Origin: Bacteroidia bacterium
GTDB lineage: Bacteria; Bacteroidota; Bacteroidia; Bacteroidales; Azobacteroidaceae
Assembly: GCA_026000155.1 (NCBI GenBank)
Contig: BNYG01000054.1
Coordinates: forward strand, 1 to 9,403
Direction of reading: 5' to 3'
Length of the DNA: 9,403 nt
Shown: one piece after another, positions 1 through 5,720 of the stretch
How positions within the stretch are numbered: the stretch's first letter is position 1
How the letters are laid out: each line of letters begins with the position of its first letter
Notes under the pieces: generated by a model
The model's input: the letters and a program-made list of their open reading frames with translations, nothing else
Database searches by the model: none
What the model was told of the DNA's origin: nothing
Program-made: the position numbers and the translations under genes

Positions 1-1
1 C

Positions 2-985
2 CGTCCGGTTGCTGAAAAGACGGAAATCAAAGCGAGCATTACGGAAGTAGTCGATTCCATCTATGTAAGGGAAGGTCAAACCGTTAATCAAGGCGATACC
101 ATTCTGACTTTTCTTCCGGCCAATCCGGATTTTCAAATTGATTATCAACAAAAACGTTTGGACGATTTCCGGGAACACCTGAATGATTTACAATCTCTCT
201 CTAAAGGGGTAAAGCCGGGCACATTCGCCTCCGGCACACGACGACAAGAATACAGTCTTTATATTCAACGGACAAGAGAGCAGGAAACCAACGTGTTCAA
301 AGCAAAAAAAGATTGGGAACGAAACCGTACGCTTTTTGAAAGGGGAATTATTTCAGCCGAAGAATACGAAGGTTATCAATATGAATACAATAAATCCCGG
401 AATGTATTGGCTTCGCTGAAAAGCAATCAGATTGCCCAATGGCAAAACGACCTGAATACATACTCCAATTCTTTTGAAGAAATGGAAACCGCTTTGAAGC
501 AAGAATTGAAAGAGAAAGACCGTTATATCGTAATCAGTCCGGTAAGCGGATCCTTAGACCAATTCAGTGGTATTTATGAAGGCAGTATGGTGCAGGCTGG
601 AAGTCTGTTGGCAGTGGTCAGTCCCGACTCTACATTGTATGCGGAAGTATATGTTTCACCCCGAAATATCGGATACATCACTACCGGAATGCCGGTAAAT
701 ATCCAAATCAGTTCTTTTAACTACAATGAATGGGGAACAATTTCCGGTGAAGTAACAGAAATTTCTTCCGATTTTTTGACCGACAGTTCCGGAAATAATG
801 CTTTTTACAAGGTAAAATGCCGGATAAGCCGGAATTTTTTGACACGTAAAAACGGTGTAAAAGGAATGTTGAAAAAAGGAATGACGGTTTCAGCGCATTT
901 CATGATTACGAAACGTTCCTTGTTCGATTTATTATATCAGAAAATGGATGATTGGTCGAATCCCACGCAATATACAGGAAAATGA
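2..985 (+). CDS. HlyD-family membrane fusion protein of a peptide exporter (5' end missing)
   Basis: This is the periplasmic adaptor of a type I export system, expected to link the inner-membrane ABC transporter encoded next to a TolC-like outer-membrane channel. The frame is open from base 2, so the start lies outside the window; the TTG at 158 is an internal Leu codon. Of the 327 visible residues, about 1-40 form the first half of a biotinyl-lipoyl domain (VREGQTVNQGD), about 42-170 are charged and helical, fitting the coiled-coil hairpin, and about 174-205 are the second lipoyl half (ISPVSGSLDQ, then GSMVQAGSLLAVV). A beta-barrel-like region follows, ending in the typical tail SLFDLLYQKMDDW. 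The N-terminal membrane anchor is missing with the 5' end. The stop codon overlaps the transporter start (ATGA), implying one transcript and coupled translation. The family call is firm; the cargo is inferred from the downstream peptides. Confidence 0.93.
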   Translation, partial: RPVAEKTEIKASITEVVDSIYVREGQTVNQGDTILTFLPANPDFQIDYQQKRLDDFREHLNDLQSLSKGVKPGTFASGTRRQEYSLYIQRTREQETNVFKAKKDWERNRTLFERGIISAEEYEGYQYEYNKSRNVLASLKSNQIAQWQNDLNTYSNSFEEMETALKQELKEKDRYIVISPVSGSLDQFSGIYEGSMVQAGSLLAVVSPDSTLYAEVYVSPRNIGYITTGMPVNIQISSFNYNEWGTISGEVTEISSDFLTDSSGNNAFYKVKCRISRNFLTRKNGVKGMLKKGMTVSAHFMITKRSLFDLLYQKMDDWSNPTQYTGK

Positions 986-3150
986 AAAAAGATATTAAAG
1001 TAAAACAACACGATATTACCGATTGCGGCGCTGCTTGTCTGGCATCGATTGCAGCCTATTACGGACTGAAATTCCCGATTTCGCGTATCCGCCAATATGC
1101 TTTTACCGATAAAAAAGGAACCAATGTATTGGGAATGATCGAAGCTGCTAAAAAATTAGAATTTGAAGCCAAGGGTGTAAAAGGTCCTTTGGAATGTTTA
1201 AAGGAAATTCCCAAACCGGCTGTAGCCCATATCGTTGTGAAAGAGCAATTGCAACATTTTGTAGTTATCTACAAAGTGACTAAAAAATACATTCTGGTAA
1301 TGGATCCGGGTGACGGCAAACTTCATAAAAAAACATACGAGGAATTTCAAAAAGAATGGACAGGCGTACTGATATTAATGCTTCCCAATGAAAGTTTTGA
1401 AAAAGGCAATCAAAAGAAAAGCACTTTACGAAGTTTTATTCATTTGATTCGTCCCCACCGAAGTGTGATGTCGCAAGCTTTGTTTGGAGCGATTATTTAC
1501 AGTATCCTTGGACTGGCAACTTCTGTTTATATCGGTAAAATTACCGATTATGTCCTTGTTGATCAAAACCTAAACCTGCTTAATCTGATGGGAATAGTTA
1601 TGATACTAATCATCATTCTGCGGACATTTATCGGAGCCATGAAAAGCATTCTGGCACTGAAAACCGGACAGCGGATTGATGCTTCCCTTATTTTGGGTTA
1701 TTATAAACATTTGTTGACTTTACCCCAACAATTTTTCGATACGATGCGTGTCGGTGAAATTATTTCCCGGGTAAATGATGCGGTCAAAATCCGGGTATTT
1801 ATTAATAATGTTTCTTTGGACTTGGTGGTTAATTTGCTGATACTGCTTTTTACCCTGGGTCTGATGCTGGTTTTCTCGTGGCAATTAGCTGTCATTACGC
1901 TTATGTCTGCCCCCTTATTCCTTTTGATTTATTTCTTGTTTAATCGCTTGAATAAAAAATACCAGCGCAAGATTATGGAAAGCGGAGCCGATCTGGAAGC
2001 TCATTTAGTGGAATCGCTCAATTCGGTTTCTACCATTAAACGCTTTGGTATAGAAGATTTTGCCAATCTGAAAACCGAGATGCGTTTTGTCGGTTTATTG
2101 CGCAACACTTATCAAAGCATTTACGGTTCAATCATTGCCGGCAACGGAATTGAATTGGTTTCGGCCGGGATCACCGTTGCTGTATTGTGGGCGGGAAGTA
2201 ATTTGGTCATTCATCAGGAATTAACACCCGGTACCTTGATGCTTTTTTATTCCTTGGTAGGTTATGTATTGGGACCGGTAGGGAAATTGATTTCTTCCAA
2301 CCAAACAATACAGGACGCTTTAATTGCCGCCGACCGTTTATTCCAGATTATGGATTTGGAGCGGGAAGAAGACGATTTTCAAAAAATCCAATTAGAACGG
2401 GAAATGATCGGCGATTTGAAATTTGAAAATGTATCTTTTCGATACGGCTCACGGAAACAAGTGTTTGAAGCTCTAACCTTAACTATTTATAAAGGAAAAA
2501 CGACAGCGATTGTCGGCGAAAGCGGTTCGGGAAAAACCACGTTAGTATCCCTACTACAACACTTATACCCTATTCAATCGGGAAGTATCCACATAGGGAA
2601 ATATACGGTTGCACAAATCGGCAACGAAAGCCTGCGGCGGATGGTTGGCTCCGTTCCCCAACAAATCGAACTGTTTGCCGGAAATATCATTGAAAATATT
2701 GCGGTTGGTGATTTTGAACCGGACATGAAAAAAATCGTGGAATTGAGCGAACAATTAGGTATTCGCGAATTTATTGAAAAATTGCCCAATGCTTATATGA
2801 CACCGATTGGCGAACATGGCGCCTCGCTTTCCGGTGGCGAGCGGCAACGGATTGCCATTGCCCGCGCCCTGTACAAAGACCCTGAAATACTGATTTTTGA
2901 CGAAGCGACTTCTTCCTTGGATTCTATTTCTGAAAAATATGTTAAACAAACCCTGACAAATCTGGCACAACAAGGGAAAACAATTATTGTGATTGCCCAC
3001 CGTCTCAGCACCGTAAAAAATGCCGATACAATTGTTGTACTGCAAGAAGGAAAAGTGGTAGAAACAGGCAGTCACGCCCAACTATTGAAAAAACGGGGTG
3101 TGTATCGTACACTATGGATTGAACAATATGATGCAATATTAACAAACTAA
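982..3150 (+). CDS. Peptidase-containing ABC transporter (C39 peptidase + membrane domain + ATPase)
   Basis: This bifunctional inner-membrane exporter cuts double-glycine leaders from small peptides in the cytoplasm and pumps out the mature part using ATP. The 722-residue product starts with a C39 peptidase domain (about 1-135) with Gln9, nucleophile Cys15 in QHDITDCGAACL, His92 in QHFVV and Asp108 in MDPG, so the catalytic set looks intact. Hydrophobic segments at about 167-190, 202-220, 279-300, 302-320, 386-410 and 415-437 form the transmembrane domain. The ATPase has Walker A GESGSGKTT (512-520), the Q-loop near 560, signature LSGGE (616-620), Walker B ILIFDE (636-641) and the H-loop His673. 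I chose ATG 982 over TTG 952 because it overlaps the fusion-protein stop (ATGA), is preceded by AGGAAA, and puts Gln9/Cys15 at the usual distance from the N-terminus. The likely substrates are the two peptides at 3595 and 3800. Confidence 0.96.
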   Translation: MKKDIKVKQHDITDCGAACLASIAAYYGLKFPISRIRQYAFTDKKGTNVLGMIEAAKKLEFEAKGVKGPLECLKEIPKPAVAHIVVKEQLQHFVVIYKVTKKYILVMDPGDGKLHKKTYEEFQKEWTGVLILMLPNESFEKGNQKKSTLRSFIHLIRPHRSVMSQALFGAIIYSILGLATSVYIGKITDYVLVDQNLNLLNLMGIVMILIIILRTFIGAMKSILALKTGQRIDASLILGYYKHLLTLPQQFFDTMRVGEIISRVNDAVKIRVFINNVSLDLVVNLLILLFTLGLMLVFSWQLAVITLMSAPLFLLIYFLFNRLNKKYQRKIMESGADLEAHLVESLNSVSTIKRFGIEDFANLKTEMRFVGLLRNTYQSIYGSIIAGNGIELVSAGITVAVLWAGSNLVIHQELTPGTLMLFYSLVGYVLGPVGKLISSNQTIQDALIAADRLFQIMDLEREEDDFQKIQLEREMIGDLKFENVSFRYGSRKQVFEALTLTIYKGKTTAIVGESGSGKTTLVSLLQHLYPIQSGSIHIGKYTVAQIGNESLRRMVGSVPQQIELFAGNIIENIAVGDFEPDMKKIVELSEQLGIREFIEKLPNAYMTPIGEHGASLSGGERQRIAIARALYKDPEILIFDEATSSLDSISEKYVKQTLTNLAQQGKTIIVIAHRLSTVKNADTIVVLQEGKVVETGSHAQLLKKRGVYRTLWIEQYDAILTN

Positions 3151-3162
3151 AAAGGATGAGAT

Positions 3163-3480
3163 ATGATATTATTTAAGCAAATCGAACTATTGCAGCGGGC
3201 ACATAAACTGATTGACCGGTCGCATACCGGCATTCCAGAAATATTTGCCGGACAATTAGGCGTGAGCGAACGCCGCTTGTATGAAATTATCAATGAAATG
3301 AAAGGCCTCGGCGCTCCGATTGATTATTCACGAAAAGCCGGAACGTATTATTACACAGAAGATTTTGAAGCAAGTATCTCGTGTAGTTTCCGGCGTTTAT
3401 CACCTAAAGAGCAACAAGATATTGAGGCAGGCAACCGGTTATTTTTCGATTTTTTCTCCACTGCTTGTTTTGTGCAGTGA
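3163..3480 (+). CDS. Small winged-helix DNA-binding protein with a leader-like C-terminal motif
   Basis: The product has 105 residues. Residues 1-65 look like a DeoR/HTH_11-type winged helix: helices around 4-18 and 24-32, the recognition region VSERRLYEIINEMKGLG (34-50), then a wing APIDYSRKAGTYYY (51-64). It is likely a local transcription regulator; no ligand-binding domain follows. The tail is odd. Residues 79-90 read LSPKEQQDIEAG, with L, S, E, I and the last G at the spacing of the double-glycine leader consensus LSxxELxxIxGG, followed by only 15 residues rich in Phe (NRLFFDFFSTACFVQ). The ATG at 3163 lies 12 nt after the transporter stop, with AAAGGA at 3151-3156 as a ribosome site, so it probably belongs to the transporter operon. 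The HTH call is good; any role of the tail is inference. Confidence 0.78.
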   Translation: MILFKQIELLQRAHKLIDRSHTGIPEIFAGQLGVSERRLYEIINEMKGLGAPIDYSRKAGTYYYTEDFEASISCSFRRLSPKEQQDIEAGNRLFFDFFSTACFVQ

Positions 3481-3495
3481 GCAAACGTACTTTTG
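3464..3495 (+). promoter_or_regulatory. Candidate Bacteroidota promoter for the peptide genes
   Basis: CTTG (3464-3467, three of four bases of the -33 TTTG) lies exactly 20 nt before TACTTTTG (3488-3495), a full match to the -7 consensus TAnnTTTG. It overlaps the last codons and stop of the winged-helix gene and would start RNA near base 3500, leaving a leader of roughly 95 nt before the first peptide gene. It would let the peptides be transcribed at a level different from the transporter. It is based on consensus matching only. Confidence 0.45.
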
Positions 3496-3594
3496 CGCAA
3501 TCAAACGGAATTTTTGAGTGCACGCAAAACTTCGATTGATTTGCAGGTAAAAGTTGCTTGCAATAAATAATTAAATTATTAATTTGTAAATTTT

Positions 3595-3780
3595 ATGAAA
3601 AATTTGGATTTGAACGCTTATGGCGTAATGGAAATGAATCAACAGGAATTGTTGAACGAAAACGGAGGCGGAATTAGCGACTTTATGTGCAATTCTGTTA
3701 AAACTTGGTGTGCTATTGTGGTGGTTGCCTGTGAAAAGACACAAGAAGTGGCTCAAGGTATAATAGAAGGTATCGGTTAA
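3595..3780 (+). CDS. Double-glycine precursor peptide 1, three-cysteine core
   Basis: This 61-residue precursor carries a leader with MNQQELLNENGG at 14-25, where Glu18, Leu19 and Gly24-Gly25 sit at the -8, -7, -2 and -1 positions recognised by C39 peptidases. Cleavage after Gly25 would release a 36-residue core beginning GISDFM. The leader (MKNLDLNAYGVMEM) resembles those of Bacteroidota peptides often labelled bacteriocin-type or lactobin A/cerein 7B-like. The core has Cys32, Cys39 and Cys46, exactly seven residues apart, a hydrophobic stretch AIVVVA and a C-terminal GxxxG (Gly55, Gly59). Its net charge is about -2, unlike most cationic bacteriocins. No modification enzyme is seen in the window. 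It lies 114 nt after the winged-helix gene and 19 nt before a second such gene. The precursor call is strong; its activity (toxin, signal or other) is unknown. Confidence 0.85.
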   Translation: MKNLDLNAYGVMEMNQQELLNENGGGISDFMCNSVKTWCAIVVVACEKTQEVAQGIIEGIG

Positions 3781-3799
3781 AAATTAATAACAATACGTA

Positions 3800-3988
3800 A
3801 TGAAAACATTAGATTCATATTTTGTTACAGAAATAACTCCTGATGAATTATTTCTTGTAAATGGTGGAGGTGCACGTGAAGTAGGAGAGGCAATTGGTAA
3901 ATTCATACGTGAAACTGCTGATGAAATTGAAAGGGGTTTAAACGACGCTTCTACAAACCTTCGGAAAGCTATTGTCGGACATGAATAA
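3800..3988 (+). CDS. Double-glycine precursor peptide 2, amphipathic cysteine-free core
   Basis: This 62-residue precursor has a textbook leader end, ITPDELFLVNGG (12-23), matching LSxxELxxIxGG with Glu16 at -8, Leu17 at -7, Val20 at -4 and Gly22-Gly23. The 39-residue core begins GAREV, so like peptide 1 it has a third Gly as its first mature residue. The core has no Cys. Hydrophobic residues at 28, 32, 36, 43, 47, 50, 54 and 58 keep 3-4 spacing (position 39 is Thr), predicting one long amphipathic helix, and a GxxxG motif (Gly29, Gly33) lies near its start. Counted charges are 8 acidic and 6 basic, plus one His. Only 19 nt separate it from peptide 1, so the two are surely co-transcribed, and a hairpin follows. 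They may form a two-component system, but this is inference. Confidence 0.84.
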   Translation: MKTLDSYFVTEITPDELFLVNGGGAREVGEAIGKFIRETADEIERGLNDASTNLRKAIVGHE

Positions 3989-3992
3989 ACAG

Positions 3993-4029
3993 TATGAGAA
4001 TTAAGGGTGAAAAAACCTTAATTCTCGTA
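3993..4029 (+). terminator. Hairpin ending the peptide transcript
   Basis: Arms GAGAATTAAGG (3996-4006) and CCTTAATTCTC (4016-4026) pair perfectly over 11 bp around a 9-nt A-rich loop. Two A-T pairs and one wobble extend the stem to 3993/4029. It starts 5 nt after the stop of peptide 2. The downstream T-run is short and broken (AAATTTCT), so termination may be partial, or the hairpin may mainly protect the 3' end of the peptide mRNA. Confidence 0.7.
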
Positions 4030-4057
4030 AATTTCTATTACTGTTAAGAGTTTTTGC

Positions 4058-4065
4058 TAACTTTG
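4058..4065 (+). promoter_or_regulatory. Candidate -7 element for the CPBP genes
   Basis: TAACTTTG fully matches the Bacteroides -7 consensus TAnnTTTG and lies 42 nt before the ATG at 4108, just downstream of the hairpin. No good -33 TTTG is found 19-21 nt upstream; only T-rich sequence is there. The position between a terminator and a gene start supports it. Confidence 0.45.
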
Positions 4066-4107
4066 CAAGCCATACAAGTTATTTTAAGTTACTCTCTTTA
4101 ATAATTT

Positions 4108-4827
4108 ATGTTTATGCTTTCTATTTTCTATGAGTTAATCCGGTTCATTAAAGATCCCTATACAAGTGATTATAACTATAATGCCTATTCTGTTAAACAA
4201 AAATTAGCTTTATTTGGAAGATTATTATTTTTAAATTTCATTATAACTATTATTGCTATTGTTTTTTTAATCATAGAGAAACACATTTTAAATAAATTTG
4301 GAATTGAAATCAAAAATTTGCCAATAGACAAAGGAAATTATTATGAACCTTTAATATGTATTTTTGCCGCTCCATTACTTGAAGAATTAGTTTTTCGCTT
4401 ACCCTTATCATTTAGAAAAAGGGATATTAACATAGCCTATCTTGTTTTAATAGGGGCAATTATCATAAATCTTAATATATTTGACACTGATATTAAAAGG
4501 AGAATGATAAGTTTTAGTTTACTATTTTTGAGTACATTACCACTTTATTTTTTGGACAAAGTACAAGAGAAGTCATTGGAAAAAATCAAAAATAATTACG
4601 GTAAATATATTGTATGGGGCAGTATTGTTTTTTTTTCATGCGCCCATATATCGAATATTGATAATTTTGAACTCAAATTATTACCCGTTTACCTGATTAA
4701 TTTGTTTCCAATTTTTTCCTTTGCTATGTTTGCTTCTTTTTGTCGCCTAAAATTAGGTTTTTTATATGGAGTGCTATTACATATATGCAACAATCTCATT
4801 CCTGCATTCAACAGCTTACTATCTTAA
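4108..4827 (+). CDS. CPBP-family intramembrane protease-like protein (complete motifs)
   Basis: This 239-residue, very hydrophobic protein has several predicted membrane segments, for example around 37-56, 109-123, 134-149, 168-180 and 192-211. It carries the three motifs of the CPBP (CAAX protease and bacteriocin-processing, Abi) family: EELVFR at 92-97, FSCAH with His180, and HICNN with His225 and Asn229, which in the family line a metal-binding intramembrane site. Members include bacteriocin immunity proteins in lactic acid bacteria and prenyl-protein proteases. Its place right after two secreted peptides suggests producer protection or peptide processing; this is inference. A hydrophilic insert (about 124-132 and 150-166) separates motifs 1 and 2. 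ATG 4108 gives MFML; a second ATG at 4114 is also possible. The gene is much richer in A and T than the transporter and dapF regions, suggesting separate acquisition. The second such gene starts 12 nt downstream. Confidence 0.82.
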   Translation: MFMLSIFYELIRFIKDPYTSDYNYNAYSVKQKLALFGRLLFLNFIITIIAIVFLIIEKHILNKFGIEIKNLPIDKGNYYEPLICIFAAPLLEELVFRLPLSFRKRDINIAYLVLIGAIIINLNIFDTDIKRRMISFSLLFLSTLPLYFLDKVQEKSLEKIKNNYGKYIVWGSIVFFSCAHISNIDNFELKLLPVYLINLFPIFSFAMFASFCRLKLGFLYGVLLHICNNLIPAFNSLLS

Positions 4828-4839
4828 CTATTTTTATTT

Positions 4840-5352
4840 ATGTGTCCAATAAAACGATATAATAATTATCTCTGGAATCAGAATGTATTCTATTCTCTCC
4901 TTATTTTATTTGTAACTTATATCCCTTTCTATATTGTGTGGACTACGAGTTATTTTCTTCTATTCGAAAATTATGATATTGCATTTATACCCACACCCAA
5001 TGAAACTATTCTTACCAAACCACTTCCTATTGTTATCCTTTTTCCCGTAATCATAGACCCTTTTTTTGAAACATTGACTTGCCAATATGCACTTTTTTAC
5101 GGATTTTCATTGATAAACTGGTTTAACAACCGCCGAAGTCGAATCATTTGGGTAGCCGCTCTTCTTTTCGGAATCCTTCATTTTTATTCGATTTCTTACA
5201 TGGTTTACAATTTCTTTATGGGAATGTGGTATATGTATATATTCATTGTCAAACAGCATAAAAAGCCCCTTCTGACAACCTATTTATTTCATGCTTTACA
5301 TAATTTATTCGTCTATTTTATGACTCCGGTCGAATGTGCAATATTTGGATAA
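4840..5352 (+). CDS. Small CPBP-like membrane protein with altered motif 1
   Basis: This 170-residue hydrophobic protein keeps the CPBP framework in short form. Motif 1 is changed: DPFFETLTCQ has Glu77 but Thr78 where the second Glu would be, and Gln82 in place of Arg. Motif 2 (FGILHF, His114) and motif 3 (HALHN, His151 and Asn155) are kept. Membrane segments lie around 16-41, 61-75, 102-117 and 121-137. Because the changes are conservative in position and the rest is intact, I read it as a divergent family member rather than a decayed gene. It may be an ET/Q subtype with other chemistry or a non-catalytic immunity protein. It follows the first CPBP gene by 12 nt, so the pair is one transcription unit. 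The family assignment is likely; the function is inferred from its neighbours only. Confidence 0.7.
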   Translation: MCPIKRYNNYLWNQNVFYSLLILFVTYIPFYIVWTTSYFLLFENYDIAFIPTPNETILTKPLPIVILFPVIIDPFFETLTCQYALFYGFSLINWFNNRRSRIIWVAALLFGILHFYSISYMVYNFFMGMWYMYIFIVKQHKKPLLTTYLFHALHNLFVYFMTPVECAIFG

Positions 5353-5390
5353 CAAAAATCGGGGAATTTCTAAGAAATATAGTTTTACTC

Positions 5391-5422
5391 TTTGTATATA
5401 TAAATATATTTATATACCTTTG
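5391..5422 (+). promoter_or_regulatory. Bacteroidota promoter of the toxin-antitoxin operon
   Basis: TTTG (5391-5394) and TACCTTTG (5415-5422) match both promoter boxes exactly, with an ideal 20-nt spacer. RNA would start near 5429, about 20 nt before the antitoxin ATG at 5449, leaving room for the AGAAGAGA ribosome site at 5435-5442. This is the best promoter in the window. Confidence 0.75.
5397..5416. promoter_or_regulatory. 20-bp perfect palindrome, likely antitoxin operator
   Basis: TATATAAATATATTTATATA is identical to its own reverse complement, with the centre between 5406 and 5407. It fills the spacer between the -33 and -7 boxes and touches the first two bases of the -7 box, so a bound dimer would block RNA polymerase. 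RHH-type antitoxins bind such symmetric sites and repress their own operons. AT-rich sequence makes chance symmetry more likely than usual, but 10 paired bases at this exact place is notable. Confidence 0.6.
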
Positions 5423-5448
5423 TTCTATAAATTTAGAAGAGAAATAAT

Positions 5449-5718
5449 ATGCCAATAGCAATAGAACGACCTAAAAAGTATCGTAAGTTGATAGACTTGG
5501 ACGAAAGTACAAAAACAGCGCTGAGTTTCCAAGCGATTGAATATGGTGTAACACTCAAAAAATATATTGAAGTGTTGCTTGCTCGCGATGCGGAAATGCA
5601 AGAAGATAAACATTTTGCTCAAATAATGATTGACGATATGAATAGCGCGGATACGAATGATTATCTTACCGGTAAAGAATTAGAAAATTTTGAAAAAGAC
5701 CTTGACAAATATAGATAA
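5449..5718 (+). CDS. RHH-like antitoxin of a type II toxin-antitoxin pair
   Basis: This 89-residue protein lies directly before a RelE/ParE toxin gene. The N-terminal half fits a ribbon-helix-helix fold: a strand KYRKLIDLD (9-17), helix A from about 18 to 31 (STKTALSFQAIEYG), and helix B from about 33 to 48 (TLKKYIEVLLARDAEM). This fold would dimerise and bind the palindrome in the promoter. The C-terminal part (49-89) is acidic and ends in the charged helix LTGKELENFEKDLDKYR, as expected for a flexible segment that wraps and neutralises the toxin. The ATG at 5449 has AGAAGAGA upstream. Role and autoregulation follow from family knowledge; the exact family is not certain from sequence alone. 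Confidence 0.82.
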   Translation: MPIAIERPKKYRKLIDLDESTKTALSFQAIEYGVTLKKYIEVLLARDAEMQEDKHFAQIMIDDMNSADTNDYLTGKELENFEKDLDKYR

Positions 5719-5720
5719 CA

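Noticed and set aside
158..160. TTG as the start of the fusion protein
   Set aside because: The open frame from base 2 encodes the first half of the lipoyl domain, so the protein is truncated by the window rather than starting here.
2574..3081. Several minus-strand open frames of 63-108 residues inside the transporter gene
   Set aside because: They lie opposite the conserved ATPase motifs, carry no recognisable domain and have no ribosome site; they are by-products of the coding strand.
3320..3517. A 65-residue frame overlapping the winged-helix gene and running past its stop, considered as a frameshifted extension
   Set aside because: Its part shared with the winged-helix gene is a shifted reading of a well-formed DNA-binding protein, it has no recognisable motif, and a promoter-like site sits in its last part. 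Without homologues I see no support for a frameshift.
3491..3529. TTTTGCG/CGCAAAA stem as a terminator after the winged-helix gene
   Set aside because: The stem is only 7 bp around a 25-nt loop with no T-run after it, and its left arm is part of the promoter candidate.
3566..3580. Inverted repeat AATAATT-A-AATTATT just before peptide gene 1, considered as an operator for the winged-helix protein
   Set aside because: It is short, lies in a run of almost pure A and T where such symmetry is common, and lies downstream of the candidate promoter rather than on it.
3579..3586. TTAATTTG as a -7 promoter element for peptide gene 1
   Set aside because: It misses one consensus base, has no properly spaced -33 box and would start RNA within a few bases of the ATG. 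The site at 3464-3495 is better.
5366..5378. ATTTCTAAGAAAT after the second CPBP gene as a terminator
   Set aside because: The arms are separated by a single base, which cannot form a hairpin loop with the full stem, and no T-run follows directly.
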